Shown here: in pieces, positions 1 to 7,827 of the stretch
How the letters are laid out: each line of letters opens with the position of its first letter
Numbering within the stretch: position 1 is the stretch's first letter
Assembly: GCA_900549665.1 (NCBI GenBank)
Contig: URPH01000007.1
Coordinates: 1-64,000 of the forward strand
Direction of reading: 5' to 3'
Length of the DNA stretch: 64,000 bases
Origin: an uncultured Lachnospiraceae bacterium
GTDB taxonomy: Bacteria; Bacillota; Clostridia; Lachnospirales; Lachnospiraceae
Notes under the pieces: model-generated
What the model was told of the DNA's origin: nothing
The model's database searches: none
The model's input: only the letters and a program-made list of their open reading frames with translations
Position numbers and translations under genes: made by a program

Positions 1-202
1 GGCTCACAGAAGCCTGAGTATCTTGCTCATAATCATTTTGACTCACGGAATCCTGTACATCTTTCTCATATACATTCTGGCTCACAGATTCTTCCAAGTT
101 TTCTGCAGTATTATCTTTCTCTTTTGCTTGTCCACATCCGGTCATACAAATGACCAAACATGTTATAATGATGTATTTTTTTATACTTTTTATTTCTCTC
201 AT
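1..202 (-). CDS. Lipoprotein, N-terminal part only (runs off the window)
   Basis: Reading the minus strand from the ATG at 202 gives a basic N-terminus, a hydrophobic stretch and a lipobox ending VICMTGC, so the product should be lipid-anchored on the outer face of the membrane. After the cysteine comes a polar, acidic linker with a repeated SVSQN-type motif (ESVSQN, DSVSQN, ASVS) about 16 residues apart. The reading frame is still open at the window edge, so the functional part is unseen. It follows the 230-1450 lipoprotein by 27 nt in the same direction and is probably in the same operon. A weak AGGA lies before the start. The lipoprotein call is firm; the function is unknown. Confidence 0.75.
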   Translation of the reverse strand, partial: MREIKSIKKYIIITCLVICMTGCGQAKEKDNTAENLEESVSQNVYEKDVQDSVSQNDYEQDTQASVS

Positions 203-229
203 CCCGACTATCCTGTTTAAAATTTAATT

Positions 230-1450
230 CTAATATCTGTAATTATAGGAAATTATCTCCGTCGGATCATACCCATCGACATACCTAATTCTTTCCAACT
301 CATAGATACAGTTATTTTCAATTGCATACATTGTGTTATCATTCTTCAAAATGAGCTTCCTTCCCCGATCTTTTTTATCCCTTACCATATTACAAACCTT
401 TACACATATATAATATGGTTCATTTGGAACCAGCTCTTTCATATCAATCTGCAGGTCACTCTCCAAAAATGAGCTATAATCATCCTCATTTTCTGAAAAA
501 AGATAGATCTTATATCCTGTATCTTGTATATCAATACCATCATCGGCTTGACTATCGATATCATCATCGGTTTGACTATCAATATCATCATCGGTTTGAG
601 TCCATCCATACTTTCCGGAGTCATAAAATACCTCTGTTCCCAATAAATCTTCAGACGCTTGATCATCCTGTTGACCTTTCTGCTCCCATACAATATTTTT
701 ATATCTCCATCTGCCATAAAACATCCTATATGCATCCTTCTGTGTATACTGTGTATACACACGGTCCAGAGGCACCTGAGGCATTCCCTTATCTTCTGGA
801 ATATCGTCTGTATTTATATCCTCTACTCCACCAACCCTTTTCAATTCAAAAATATAGTCATACTCAAAAACGTACATTGTATTTTCGTCTTTCAAAAGGA
901 ACCCATCTCCCAAAAACTCTCTTTCTACTTCAGAATCAACCCAATCCTTATTCACAATTTGTATCCATGTATAATATTTGGCACCCGGAAGTATTTCCTC
1001 CAGATTATCCAGCCACGCAAATATATAAGGGTCCGGATTCTGTGGAAAAATATCTATCAGATAAATGGGATATCTTATAACATTTTCATTGCAGATATAT
1101 ATATCGGGCGAATAAGCCACCTGTGTCCCTATCACATCTTTCGCATCTACTCCAGTACTCCACCGGCTATCCTGTGAAACGACATTTGTAAACTCCCATA
1201 TACCATAAAAAAATTTATGTGCATCATCTGCTTTTAATTTTGGGCCTTTCCTTTCAGGCGTTGAGTTGGCGCTTTCTGTTTCAGTTTGTATATCATTTCC
1301 TATGTTTATTTCCTGTCCATCTGCTCCTGCCTGTTCTGTATCTGTCACATCCGGTAAAGTACTATCCTTTGATTCTGACTCATTTTTGCAGCCAGTTAAT
1401 AGCATAAGACACATAATACTCAACATAGTAAATTTAAAAATCTTATTCAC
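230..1450 (-). CDS. Lipoprotein with two internal repeats (paralog B)
   Basis: A 406-aa secreted lipoprotein: signal peptide with lipobox LMLLTGC at residues 15-21, then an acidic Ser/Thr-rich linker. Two related domains follow, one opening at KFFYGIWEFT near residue 80 and one at RMFYGRWRYK near residue 240; both hold a Y-C/I-Y-E-L-x-R strand near their ends (FELKR, YELER). The start is GTG at 1450, placed by AAGGAGT 8 nt upstream. It is a close paralog of the protein at 1738-2952 and shares even the sequence around the ribosome binding site. An insertion of near-identical DDDIDSQT units (24-nt DNA repeats) sits before the second domain's last third. I do not recognise the family. The placement beside a signalling pair suggests an envelope or signal-linked role, which is only inference. 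Confidence 0.8.
   Translation of the reverse strand: MNKIFKFTMLSIMCLMLLTGCKNESESKDSTLPDVTDTEQAGADGQEINIGNDIQTETESANSTPERKGPKLKADDAHKFFYGIWEFTNVVSQDSRWSTGVDAKDVIGTQVAYSPDIYICNENVIRYPIYLIDIFPQNPDPYIFAWLDNLEEILPGAKYYTWIQIVNKDWVDSEVEREFLGDGFLLKDENTMYVFEYDYIFELKRVGGVEDINTDDIPEDKGMPQVPLDRVYTQYTQKDAYRMFYGRWRYKNIVWEQKGQQDDQASEDLLGTEVFYDSGKYGWTQTDDDIDSQTDDDIDSQADDGIDIQDTGYKIYLFSENEDDYSSFLESDLQIDMKELVPNEPYYICVKVCNMVRDKKDRGRKLILKNDNTMYAIENNCIYELERIRYVDGYDPTEIISYNYRY
538..603 (-). repeat. 24-nt in-frame minisatellite inside lipoprotein B
   Basis: Two full copies and one partial copy of a 24-nt unit (538-561, 562-585, 586-603) with one or two base changes each. They encode the repeat DDDIDSQT. The paralog at 1738-2952 has only diverged traces at the matching place, so copy number has changed since the duplication. 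Confidence 0.8.
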
Positions 1451-1480
1451 CCGTACACTCCTTCAATATCGTAATATGGC

Positions 1481-1696
1481 TTAGATTTCACCGGTATTTT
1501 TTCTTAAAATTTCTTTCAATTCCTCATATCCATGAAACTGATCCGATACACGAAGAATGGCCTTCTCTCCATCCATAATTTCAATCATATCTGCTCTGTC
1601 AGATACAAACTGATTGAATTTCTGCTCCGGTATTTCTCTGTTTTTTCCAACTATAGGAACAACAATTAATGTATTTTCTTTCTTTTTGATTCCCAT
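1481..1696 (-). CDS. Small hypothetical protein, 71 aa
   Basis: A 71-aa soluble protein starting at ATG 1696, with GGGAGA about 9 nt upstream. It begins with a Lys-rich segment (MGIKKKE), followed by a predicted strand (TLIVVPIV) and two likely helices. It has no signal peptide or membrane segment. It lies between two duplicated lipoprotein genes, 41 nt after one and 30 nt before the other, so it is probably co-transcribed. I do not recognise a family. A decayed relative of its 3' end can be aligned upstream of lipoprotein A at about 2970-3020, which suggests the ancestral duplicated unit was this gene plus the lipoprotein. Confidence 0.55.
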   Translation of the reverse strand: MGIKKKENTLIVVPIVGKNREIPEQKFNQFVSDRADMIEIMDGEKAILRVSDQFHGYEELKEILRKNTGEI

Positions 1697-1737
1697 CTAG
1701 TCTTTCTCCCTGATATCATCTATGCATATGAATTCTT

Positions 1738-2952
1738 CTAATATCTTTCATGATAGGTAATCGTCTCCTCCGGATCGTAGTTCCAAATGTGTTCAATTCT
1801 CTCCAACTCATAGATACAGTTATTCTCAATCGCATACATCGTATTATCATTCTTTAAAATAAGTTTCTTTCCCCGATCTTTTTCATCCTTCACCGTACTA
1901 CACACATTTACACATATATAATATGGTTCATCCGGAACCAGTTCTTTCATATCAATCTGCAGGTCACTCTCCAAAAATGAGCTATAATCATCTTCATTTT
2001 CTGAAAAAAGATAGATCTTATATCCTGCATTGCCTGTAATAATATCATCAACCATTTGTATATCGATATTATCATCCGTTTGACTATCAATATCATCCTC
2101 CGTTTGAGTCCATCCATAACCTCCGCCGATATAAAGCACCAGTGTTCCCAACAAATCTTCAGGCTCCGGGGTGCCCTGTTGTCCTTCTTGCTCCCATACA
2201 ATTTTTTTATACTTCCAGCCGCCATAAAACATCTTATATGCATCCCTCTGCGTATGCACACGCTCCTGAGGCATCCCCTTATCCTTCGGAATATTGTCTG
2301 TATTTATATCCTCTACTCCACCTATCCTTTTCATTTCATAAATACAGTTGTAATCAAAAGCATACATTGTATCTTCGTCCTTCAAAAAGAACTCAGTTCC
2401 CAAAAGCTCTCCGTCTGCTTCGGAATCAACTCCTCCCTTATTCACAATCTGTATCCATATAAAATATCTGGCACCTGGAAGTAAATCCTCCAGATTAGTC
2501 TGTCTCTGATCTCCCAAAAATGGATTATAACGATCCGGATCCTGCGGAAAAATATTCATCAGGTAAGTGGGATATCTTATAACATTTCCATTGCAAAGAT
2601 ATATATCAGGCGAATAAGCCACTTGGGTTCCTATCACATCTTCGTACCCCTCATCTCCTCCAAGCCCGCTATGCTGTGAAACGACCTTTGTAAACTCCCA
2701 TATCCCATAAAAGAATTTATGTGCATCATCTGCTTTGTATTTTGGGCCTTTCCTTTTAGGCGTTGAGTTGGCACTTTCTGTTTCAGTTTGTGCGGCATTT
2801 TCTATGTTTGTTTCCTGTCCATCTGCTCCTGCCTGTTCTGTATCTGTCACATCCGGCAAAGTGCTATCCATTGATTCTGACTGACTTTTGCAGCCGGTTA
2901 ATAGAATAAGACACATAACACCCAACAACGTAAATTTAAAAATTTTATTCAT
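1738..2952 (-). CDS. Lipoprotein with two internal repeats (paralog A)
   Basis: A 404-aa lipoprotein with lipobox LILLTGC and the same build as its neighbour at 230-1450: acidic linker, first domain from KFFYGIWEFT, second from KMFYGGWKYK, ending in a YELERI strand. ATG at 2952 is preceded by GAGGGAG. N-terminal and C-terminal parts are nearly identical between the paralogs, while loop regions differ, as expected for duplication followed by divergence. It is the first gene of the leftward lipoprotein operon, transcribed away from the regulator at 3358. Export and lipidation are well supported; the biochemical role is not known. Confidence 0.8.
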   Translation of the reverse strand: MNKIFKFTLLGVMCLILLTGCKSQSESMDSTLPDVTDTEQAGADGQETNIENAAQTETESANSTPKRKGPKYKADDAHKFFYGIWEFTKVVSQHSGLGGDEGYEDVIGTQVAYSPDIYLCNGNVIRYPTYLMNIFPQDPDRYNPFLGDQRQTNLEDLLPGARYFIWIQIVNKGGVDSEADGELLGTEFFLKDEDTMYAFDYNCIYEMKRIGGVEDINTDNIPKDKGMPQERVHTQRDAYKMFYGGWKYKKIVWEQEGQQGTPEPEDLLGTLVLYIGGGYGWTQTEDDIDSQTDDNIDIQMVDDIITGNAGYKIYLFSENEDDYSSFLESDLQIDMKELVPDEPYYICVNVCSTVKDEKDRGKKLILKNDNTMYAIENNCIYELERIEHIWNYDPEETITYHERY

Positions 2953-3357
2953 CAGTACACTCCCTCAATATCGTAATAAAGATTAAATCCTACCAGCATT
3001 TTCTTAAGATATACTTCCTTTATAACATAATTAAAAAAGTTATTTTCACACATGTAATAATTAACCGTTTTTATGTAATAATTTGCACCACTTTCAATAT
3101 GAACCCAAAAATAACTTTTATAAATTTTATTAAAAAGTTGGTTTTCGTTAGTTTGTGTTAGGTTTTATTATTTCGCAATAAAGTGAACGGTTTTTAGTGA
3201 ATGATTATAAAATTTGTCCATTCATGAATCATAATTTAAACTCTGTACTTGCTCATTTTGACAGTTTATCGAATAAGTAAATATAACATGTTGACTTTTG
3301 TCAGAATAAATTAGAAACTAATATATATGAGTGTAAATTAGAAGTGAGGAAACCGAT
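2953..3357. promoter_or_regulatory. AT-rich divergent regulatory region
   Basis: This 405-nt gap separates the leftward lipoprotein operon from the rightward Spo0A-like regulator, so it should hold promoters for both. It is very AT-rich. I see an inverted pair AAAAGTTATTTT (near 3030) and AAAATAACTTTT (near 3110). There are also three loose matches to the Spo0A box core TTTGTC: at 3213, at 3256-3264 on the other strand, and at 3296-3306. The 3' end of a decayed copy of the 71-aa gene lies at about 2970-3020. No promoter can be called with certainty; TTGACT at 3291 lacks a good -10 at 17 nt. Confidence 0.4.
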
Positions 3358-4140
3358 ATGGAACATGATCTTTCAATTCTATTAGTAGAGGACGATCCGG
3401 CAACATGTCAATCTTTCAAAGAATATATTGCTGTCACTTCCGGTGTAACCTTAGCCGCCATGACCAACAGCTCCTTTCAGGCCATTGATCTTGTTAAGGA
3501 ATATTTTCCTGATGCCATTATTCTGGATTTAGAGCTGAATGCCGGTAAAGGAAACGGCCTTCAATTTTTACAAAAGCTTCAGGAAGTATCTCTTCCCTTT
3601 CGGCCCTACATCCTGATCACAACCAATAATACCAGTTCCACTACCTACCATTTTGCAAGGCAGCTGGGAGCGGATTTTATTATGTTTAAACATCAGGAGG
3701 ATTATTCTGAAAAAAGTGCGGTTGACTTTCTCTGTATGACAAAGGACTTGATTCTTCAGTCGCACCAAAGCTCTGACGTTTCCCAAAGGGACGCTTCATC
3801 GACAGCTACAACCAAACATATACAAAAAATGATCAGTCATGAGCTTGATCTTATAGGCATAAGTCCCAAGGCTATCGGCTATCAGTACTTAATGGATGCG
3901 ATTTCATTGACGATCAAAGAAAAAAGTCCCAACATATGCCGGGCTCTTGCAGAAAAATACAAGAAAAATGATTCCAGTATTGAGAGAGCCATGCAAAATG
4001 CCATCAATAAAGCCTGGCGTACATCAGATATTGACGATCTGCTAACCAACTATACAGCCCACATCAATACGGAAAAAGGCGTCCCGACATTGACTGAATT
4101 TATTTACTACTATGCTAATAAGGTGAAAAATAATTTTTAA
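3358..4140 (+). CDS. Spo0A-like response regulator
   Basis: A 260-aa two-domain regulator. Residues 1-125 form a receiver domain with the acidic pair in LLVEDD, the phospho-acceptor Asp in ILDLELN, the Thr in ILITTN and the Lys in MFKHQ. The C-terminal 115 residues match the Spo0A DNA-binding domain: GYQYLMDAI, then the recognition-helix region IERAMQNAINKAW, ending in a PTLTEFIYYYANK motif (PTNSEFIA in Spo0A). It is therefore a Spo0A-type DNA-binding protein. It sits next to a dedicated kinase rather than in the usual spoIVB-spo0A context, so I take it to be a paralog and not the sporulation master regulator. GTGAGG precedes the ATG. Confidence 0.85.
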   Translation: MEHDLSILLVEDDPATCQSFKEYIAVTSGVTLAAMTNSSFQAIDLVKEYFPDAIILDLELNAGKGNGLQFLQKLQEVSLPFRPYILITTNNTSSTTYHFARQLGADFIMFKHQEDYSEKSAVDFLCMTKDLILQSHQSSDVSQRDASSTATTKHIQKMISHELDLIGISPKAIGYQYLMDAISLTIKEKSPNICRALAEKYKKNDSSIERAMQNAINKAWRTSDIDDLLTNYTAHINTEKGVPTLTEFIYYYANKVKNNF

Positions 4141-4269
4141 ACGCTGTGATTTTTTATTATCTTCTTTTTGCCTTCCTATACCTGTCAGCTTAACAGTTCT
4201 CTAAAACAGGATTTTAATTTAATAAAAATGTATTGATATATCGATTTATAAATGAAAGGCTCCACGACT

Positions 4270-5742
4270 ATGATTTATTTTATAAGATATTTTGCCATTA
4301 TTCTGTGCAGCATTTTTATATACACCAAAATACTCAATCTCCCCGGTTTTAAGCTTTTCCGTTCCTTGATTTATACTGCAGTTTTATCCGCCGTGGCTTC
4401 ACTTTTGAATTATCATTACCCTTACACAACCGTCTTGGTTATGGTCCTTGTTTCGATTTTCTTTTTTCACTATATTTCTCATACAGCCTTTGAAATATCT
4501 ATCACAACTACCATTATGTCTTATGGGATCAGTTATATATTTTTTACCCTTTCTGTATTTCTGGTCAGTCTGATTGCCAACTGCTATCATCATTATGTAT
4601 CTGTATCATATAATCAGATAGTGCTTCAGCTTTTGGTAGCTGTTATCCAGATCGTATTTACATGCCTTTTCTTTTCGATCAAGCGTTTCAAAAAGGGCAT
4701 GCCTTTTCTTTTTACGTCATTAACCACAACACCTCTGACAATCTCAAGCGTTGTGCTCCTTTTTCTTGTTGTTATGATTTCCAACTCCAAATATTCGAGC
4801 TTCTGGTATCCCCTTCCTTTTCTCTTTATCTTTTTGCTGGCGATATTCATTTATTTTTATTGGAGAAATAACATCACAAAAACATACCTCAACAAGCTCA
4901 AAGAAAAGGATATCCGGGATCTCAACACGGAATTAGTAAAGGCTCAAAATAGAATTATTGAATTGGAGAACGAAAATAAGGAACTGTCAAAAATCATACA
5001 CGGTGACAATAAGCTGGTCCCCGCTATGCTTTTTTCTGTAGAAAGCTTTATATCACAGGCCGATGATCTCTCCCCGGAAACCGCCCAAATCGGTAAAGCT
5101 CTTCTTACAGATTTGCGGCAAATGTCCTCTACGCGCAAAGGAATACTGCGTCATCAGGAGCAGCTTTGCATTTCTGTACCACCTACTGGTGTTTCCGCCA
5201 TTGACGGCTTATTCCAATATATGCAGCAAAAAGCTTATGATATGGAGATCAAATTAGAAATTACCGTTTCCTGCGATTTAAAAGACTTTGTCACAAATCA
5301 GATCAATGAGATGGAGCTGCGTACCGTGCTTGCCGATCTGCTGGAAAACGCCCTGATTGCTACACAATACTGCAAGGGCAATTATGTTTTGCTGGCTATT
5401 GATAAAGTTAATAAGCACTACTCCATCAATATTTTTGACAGTGGTATTCCGTTTACAAAAGAAGTTTTGGCAGACCTCGGACTTTCCCGTCACACCACCC
5501 ATGCCGACAACGGTGGCAGCGGCATTGGACTTGTCACTATCTATGATCTTTTACAAAAATACAGAGCCAGCCTGCTGATCGAAGAATATGAATCCAACTC
5601 CGGACTCTTTACCAAAAAGTTATCCGTGACATTCAATAAACTAGGACAGTATACTCTTGCAACTTACCGTGATATGGAAGAGATCAATTATATAAAGAAG
5701 CGGAGAAATGTATTTATGATTCAAAAGAAGCGGGAGAAATGA
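4270..5742 (+). CDS. AgrC-like membrane sensor histidine kinase
   Basis: About 490 aa. The first 210 residues are six or so hydrophobic membrane segments. A coiled-coil linker (RDLNTELVKAQNRIIELENE) leads to a phospho-acceptor His in SKIIHGDNKL. The C-terminal ATPase domain shows the N box (LADLLENALIA) and G box (GGSGIGLVTIYDLL), typical of the GHKL class seen in AgrC-type peptide sensors. I start at ATG 4270 rather than the ATG at 4252 because GAAAGG at 4254-4259 is correctly placed only for the former. The gene follows the Spo0A-like regulator by 129 nt on the same strand and is its likely partner. No pheromone peptide or AgrB-like processing gene is visible nearby. Confidence 0.85.
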   Translation: MIYFIRYFAIILCSIFIYTKILNLPGFKLFRSLIYTAVLSAVASLLNYHYPYTTVLVMVLVSIFFFHYISHTAFEISITTTIMSYGISYIFFTLSVFLVSLIANCYHHYVSVSYNQIVLQLLVAVIQIVFTCLFFSIKRFKKGMPFLFTSLTTTPLTISSVVLLFLVVMISNSKYSSFWYPLPFLFIFLLAIFIYFYWRNNITKTYLNKLKEKDIRDLNTELVKAQNRIIELENENKELSKIIHGDNKLVPAMLFSVESFISQADDLSPETAQIGKALLTDLRQMSSTRKGILRHQEQLCISVPPTGVSAIDGLFQYMQQKAYDMEIKLEITVSCDLKDFVTNQINEMELRTVLADLLENALIATQYCKGNYVLLAIDKVNKHYSINIFDSGIPFTKEVLADLGLSRHTTHADNGGSGIGLVTIYDLLQKYRASLLIEEYESNSGLFTKKLSVTFNKLGQYTLATYRDMEEINYIKKRRNVFMIQKKREK

Positions 5743-5758
5743 ATCTCCCGCCCTTTTT
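5730..5758 (+). terminator. Terminator of the regulator/kinase operon
   Basis: A perfect 7-bp stem GCGGGAG/CTCCCGC with an 8-nt loop (5730-5751) is followed by CCTTTTTTT. It overlaps the kinase stop codon and sits between convergent genes. Confidence 0.85.
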
Positions 5759-5769
5759 TATATCACATA

Positions 5770-6882
5770 CTACTGAATATCTACAGAGACAAGCTCCTCT
5801 CCCGGTTTAACCATAATCAACAGACTCTGTATCTGATCCACATCAACAACCCGGTCATATCCTAAAACATTGTGTGCGTGTGTATCATCGATATATCCTA
5901 CTCTTCCACCATCAGTCAGATATGGTATGCTCGTTCCGTCTTTTAAGGTTATCCCCATGACCTCCGGAACTCCGACCTCATCCTCGTTCATTTCAGGTTG
6001 TGCATCTACTGTATAATTTACTTCCATGGAAATCGGTGATATTTCCACATCTGTAACAGTAAAATCCGTTTCCCCGACTTTCTTATTCAGATCAAAATGC
6101 TTTGCAGAGCTTACTTCCGGCAGCTTAATCTCAAATTCCCAGATTCCATCTACATCATCGGTAAAATCTGTTTTGTAAAGAAAGCCCAGATTTTCAAATT
6201 TTACATCTAAAGTCTTTCCCAGAATTGTATCGCCATCATCTGCAATATAGGCCTGTACAATATATTCCAGATTGCCATTTTCATCGAGATAACGGTACAC
6301 AACGTCTCCATCCTCGCTAAACTCAATCGCACTTCCGTTTTCATAAACCGGTGATCCATTCTGATCCGATACAATTCCGTCATAGATCGAACCGGACATA
6401 TTTACAGCAGCTTCACTTGAAGTAACATTCACACTTTCAAAACCAGGCTCTTTTCCATCTTCAAAATCATATCCTGAAATCGCAAATGACATATACGCAA
6501 ACCGTTCATCCACAATTACTGTATTTGGAGCGATTGTCACACCGTTTTGCACAACCTTCAATGCTTCATAGTCCTCTTTTTCCGGATAAATATCAGCAAT
6601 CCCCTTATCCGTAAGCTGTTGCTGCTGTACATCACTGGCCTGTATATTGCCGTTCATTCCCCTGCCCCAGTAATGATGAACTGCCGCAACTGCGGTGACA
6701 CTACTCGCTGCCAGTAAACATATCCCGGCAATAGCCGCAACCTGTGATTTAAACCATTTTTTATTATTTTTTTTGCTCATAACAACACATTCCTCCTGAC
6801 GAATCATCTCAAAGGCATGGTTGGTCTTATTTAATACGATTTCTGATAATTCAATTTCTTCCGGCAATATCTTTTCTTCCAT
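5770..6882 (-). CDS. DUF4179-type membrane anti-sigma factor
   Basis: A 370-aa protein: a short cytoplasmic N-terminus (about 60 aa), one transmembrane helix (VAAIAGICLLAASSVTAVAA), then a large extracytoplasmic domain that opens in the manner of DUF4179 (YWGRGMNGNIQASD, then strands such as VVQNGVTIAPNTVIVDERFA). Such proteins hold the adjacent ECF sigma factor at the membrane and release it on an outside signal. I choose ATG 6882, just after the sigma stop, with AGGAGA upstream; an in-frame start at 6915 would overlap the sigma gene. The 4-nt spacing after the sigma gene implies coupled translation. The signal sensed is unknown. Confidence 0.8.
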   Translation of the reverse strand: MEEKILPEEIELSEIVLNKTNHAFEMIRQEECVVMSKKNNKKWFKSQVAAIAGICLLAASSVTAVAAVHHYWGRGMNGNIQASDVQQQQLTDKGIADIYPEKEDYEALKVVQNGVTIAPNTVIVDERFAYMSFAISGYDFEDGKEPGFESVNVTSSEAAVNMSGSIYDGIVSDQNGSPVYENGSAIEFSEDGDVVYRYLDENGNLEYIVQAYIADDGDTILGKTLDVKFENLGFLYKTDFTDDVDGIWEFEIKLPEVSSAKHFDLNKKVGETDFTVTDVEISPISMEVNYTVDAQPEMNEDEVGVPEVMGITLKDGTSIPYLTDGGRVGYIDDTHAHNVLGYDRVVDVDQIQSLLIMVKPGEELVSVDIQ

Positions 6883-6886
6883 CACA

Positions 6887-7393
6887 TTAATTCTCCTCTT
6901 TGTAGAATTTAGCAAGCTGTTTTCTTCCTCTCGACAGATATGTCTTTATCGTATTTGGGGGTAATGAAAGAATATCTGCAATTTCCTTCACCTTGTATCC
7001 CTGCCCATAAAACAACTCTATTGGCAGCCGGTACTTTTCATCCAGAGACTGCAGAGCCTCCTTCAATTCAATGTTATATTCATCACATTTAGACACCTCT
7101 TCACATTTATTCAAATCCACATAGACAGACCTTTGCCTCAAAATATCATAACAACGATTTATAAGTATCCGCGTCAGCCATGTCTTAAAATATTGTGTTT
7201 TCTTCAACGTGTCTATCTTTTCCCAACACGATAATATCGTATCCTGCATAGCATCTCCGGCATCCTCTTCATTTGCAAGAATTGCTATTGCTGTACGATA
7301 CATATCCTTCATATGCAGGTTGATCAACTCACAAAACGCTTCTTTATCACGCCTTTGTGCCCGTTTAATTAAAAATATTATTTCATTATTCAT
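6887..7393 (-). CDS. ECF (sigma-70 family) RNA polymerase sigma factor
   Basis: A 168-aa ECF sigma factor. Region 2 spans about residues 10-75 (DKEAFCELINLH, then EDAGDAMQDTILSCWEKI). Region 4 is at the end, with the helix-turn-helix YKVKEIADILSLPPNTIKT and the closing SRGRKQL. It directs RNA polymerase to envelope-stress or signal-dependent promoters, controlled by the DUF4179 protein 4 nt downstream. The start at ATG 7393 is set by AGGAGA at 7398-7403; a longer reading to 7411 would place the ribosome site inside the gene. A perfect inverted repeat (7424-7445) lies just upstream and may help control it. Confidence 0.9.
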   Translation of the reverse strand: MNNEIIFLIKRAQRRDKEAFCELINLHMKDMYRTAIAILANEEDAGDAMQDTILSCWEKIDTLKKTQYFKTWLTRILINRCYDILRQRSVYVDLNKCEEVSKCDEYNIELKEALQSLDEKYRLPIELFYGQGYKVKEIADILSLPPNTIKTYLSRGRKQLAKFYKEEN

Positions 7394-7423
7394 TTTTTCT
7401 CCTGCGCGCATATATGTAATTCT

Positions 7424-7445
7424 AAAATAAAGCGTCCTTTATTTT
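7424..7445. promoter_or_regulatory. Perfect inverted repeat before the ECF sigma gene
   Basis: Arms AAAATAAAG and CTTTATTTT, 9 bp each, around a 4-nt CGTC centre, about 30 nt before the sigma start codon. It could be an operator or a leader hairpin; no T-run follows in the sigma direction. Confidence 0.4.
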
Positions 7446-7547
7446 GTTTTACATATATTAGACGGGTGAGGGAGTGTTTTGGTTTCAAAATAATTTGAGG
7501 TGGGGGTTTTTGTTGTTATCTGGTGTTGTTTAGCTGCTGCTTTTGGG

Positions 7548-7820
7548 GATTTCTATCTTTGATTGTCAGCTTTGATTATTATTTCCGACTATTATCCCCG
7601 ATTGCTACCTTTGATTATTAGCTCAAATTGTTATCTTAGACCATTAGCTCTGATTATTATCTCCGATTGCTATCTTCGACTATTAGCTCTGATTATTATC
7701 TCCGATTGCTATCTTCGACTATTAGCTCTGACTATTGTCTCCGATTACTATCTTCGGCTATTAGCTCTGATTATTGTCTCCGTTTGTTATTTGGGATTGC
7801 TGTTCTGGATTTTTATCTTT
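7548..7820. repeat. Array of 21 tandem 13-nt repeats
   Basis: Twenty-one units of 13 nt run from 7548 to 7820 without a single insertion or deletion. Three unit types alternate through much of it: GATTATTATCTCC, GATTGCTATCTTC and GACTATTAGCTCT, giving a 39-nt higher-order repeat that is most exact from 7643 to 7759. The array ends 7 nt from the stop codon of the nuclease-like gene at 7828, so it would be that gene's 3' untranslated region on the minus strand. On the plus strand a frame stays open and would give a 13-residue repeat, but it has no credible start, so I treat it as non-coding. Confidence 0.9.
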
Positions 7821-7827
7821 GGTAAAT

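Noticed and set aside
415..1080. Long plus-strand frame opposite lipoprotein B
   Set aside because: It is a shadow of the real minus-strand gene, with no ribosome site and biased Tyr/His/Ser content.
2953..3357. True Spo0A boxes
   Set aside because: Only the TTTGTC core is matched, in very AT-rich DNA; too weak to list as separate sites.
3358..4140. The master sporulation regulator spo0A itself
   Set aside because: It is paired with a private AgrC-like kinase and lies in an accessory region, not in a spoIVB context; a paralog is more likely.
4252..4269. Earlier start for the sensor kinase
   Set aside because: The only good ribosome site (4254-4259) lies inside this stretch and fits ATG 4270.
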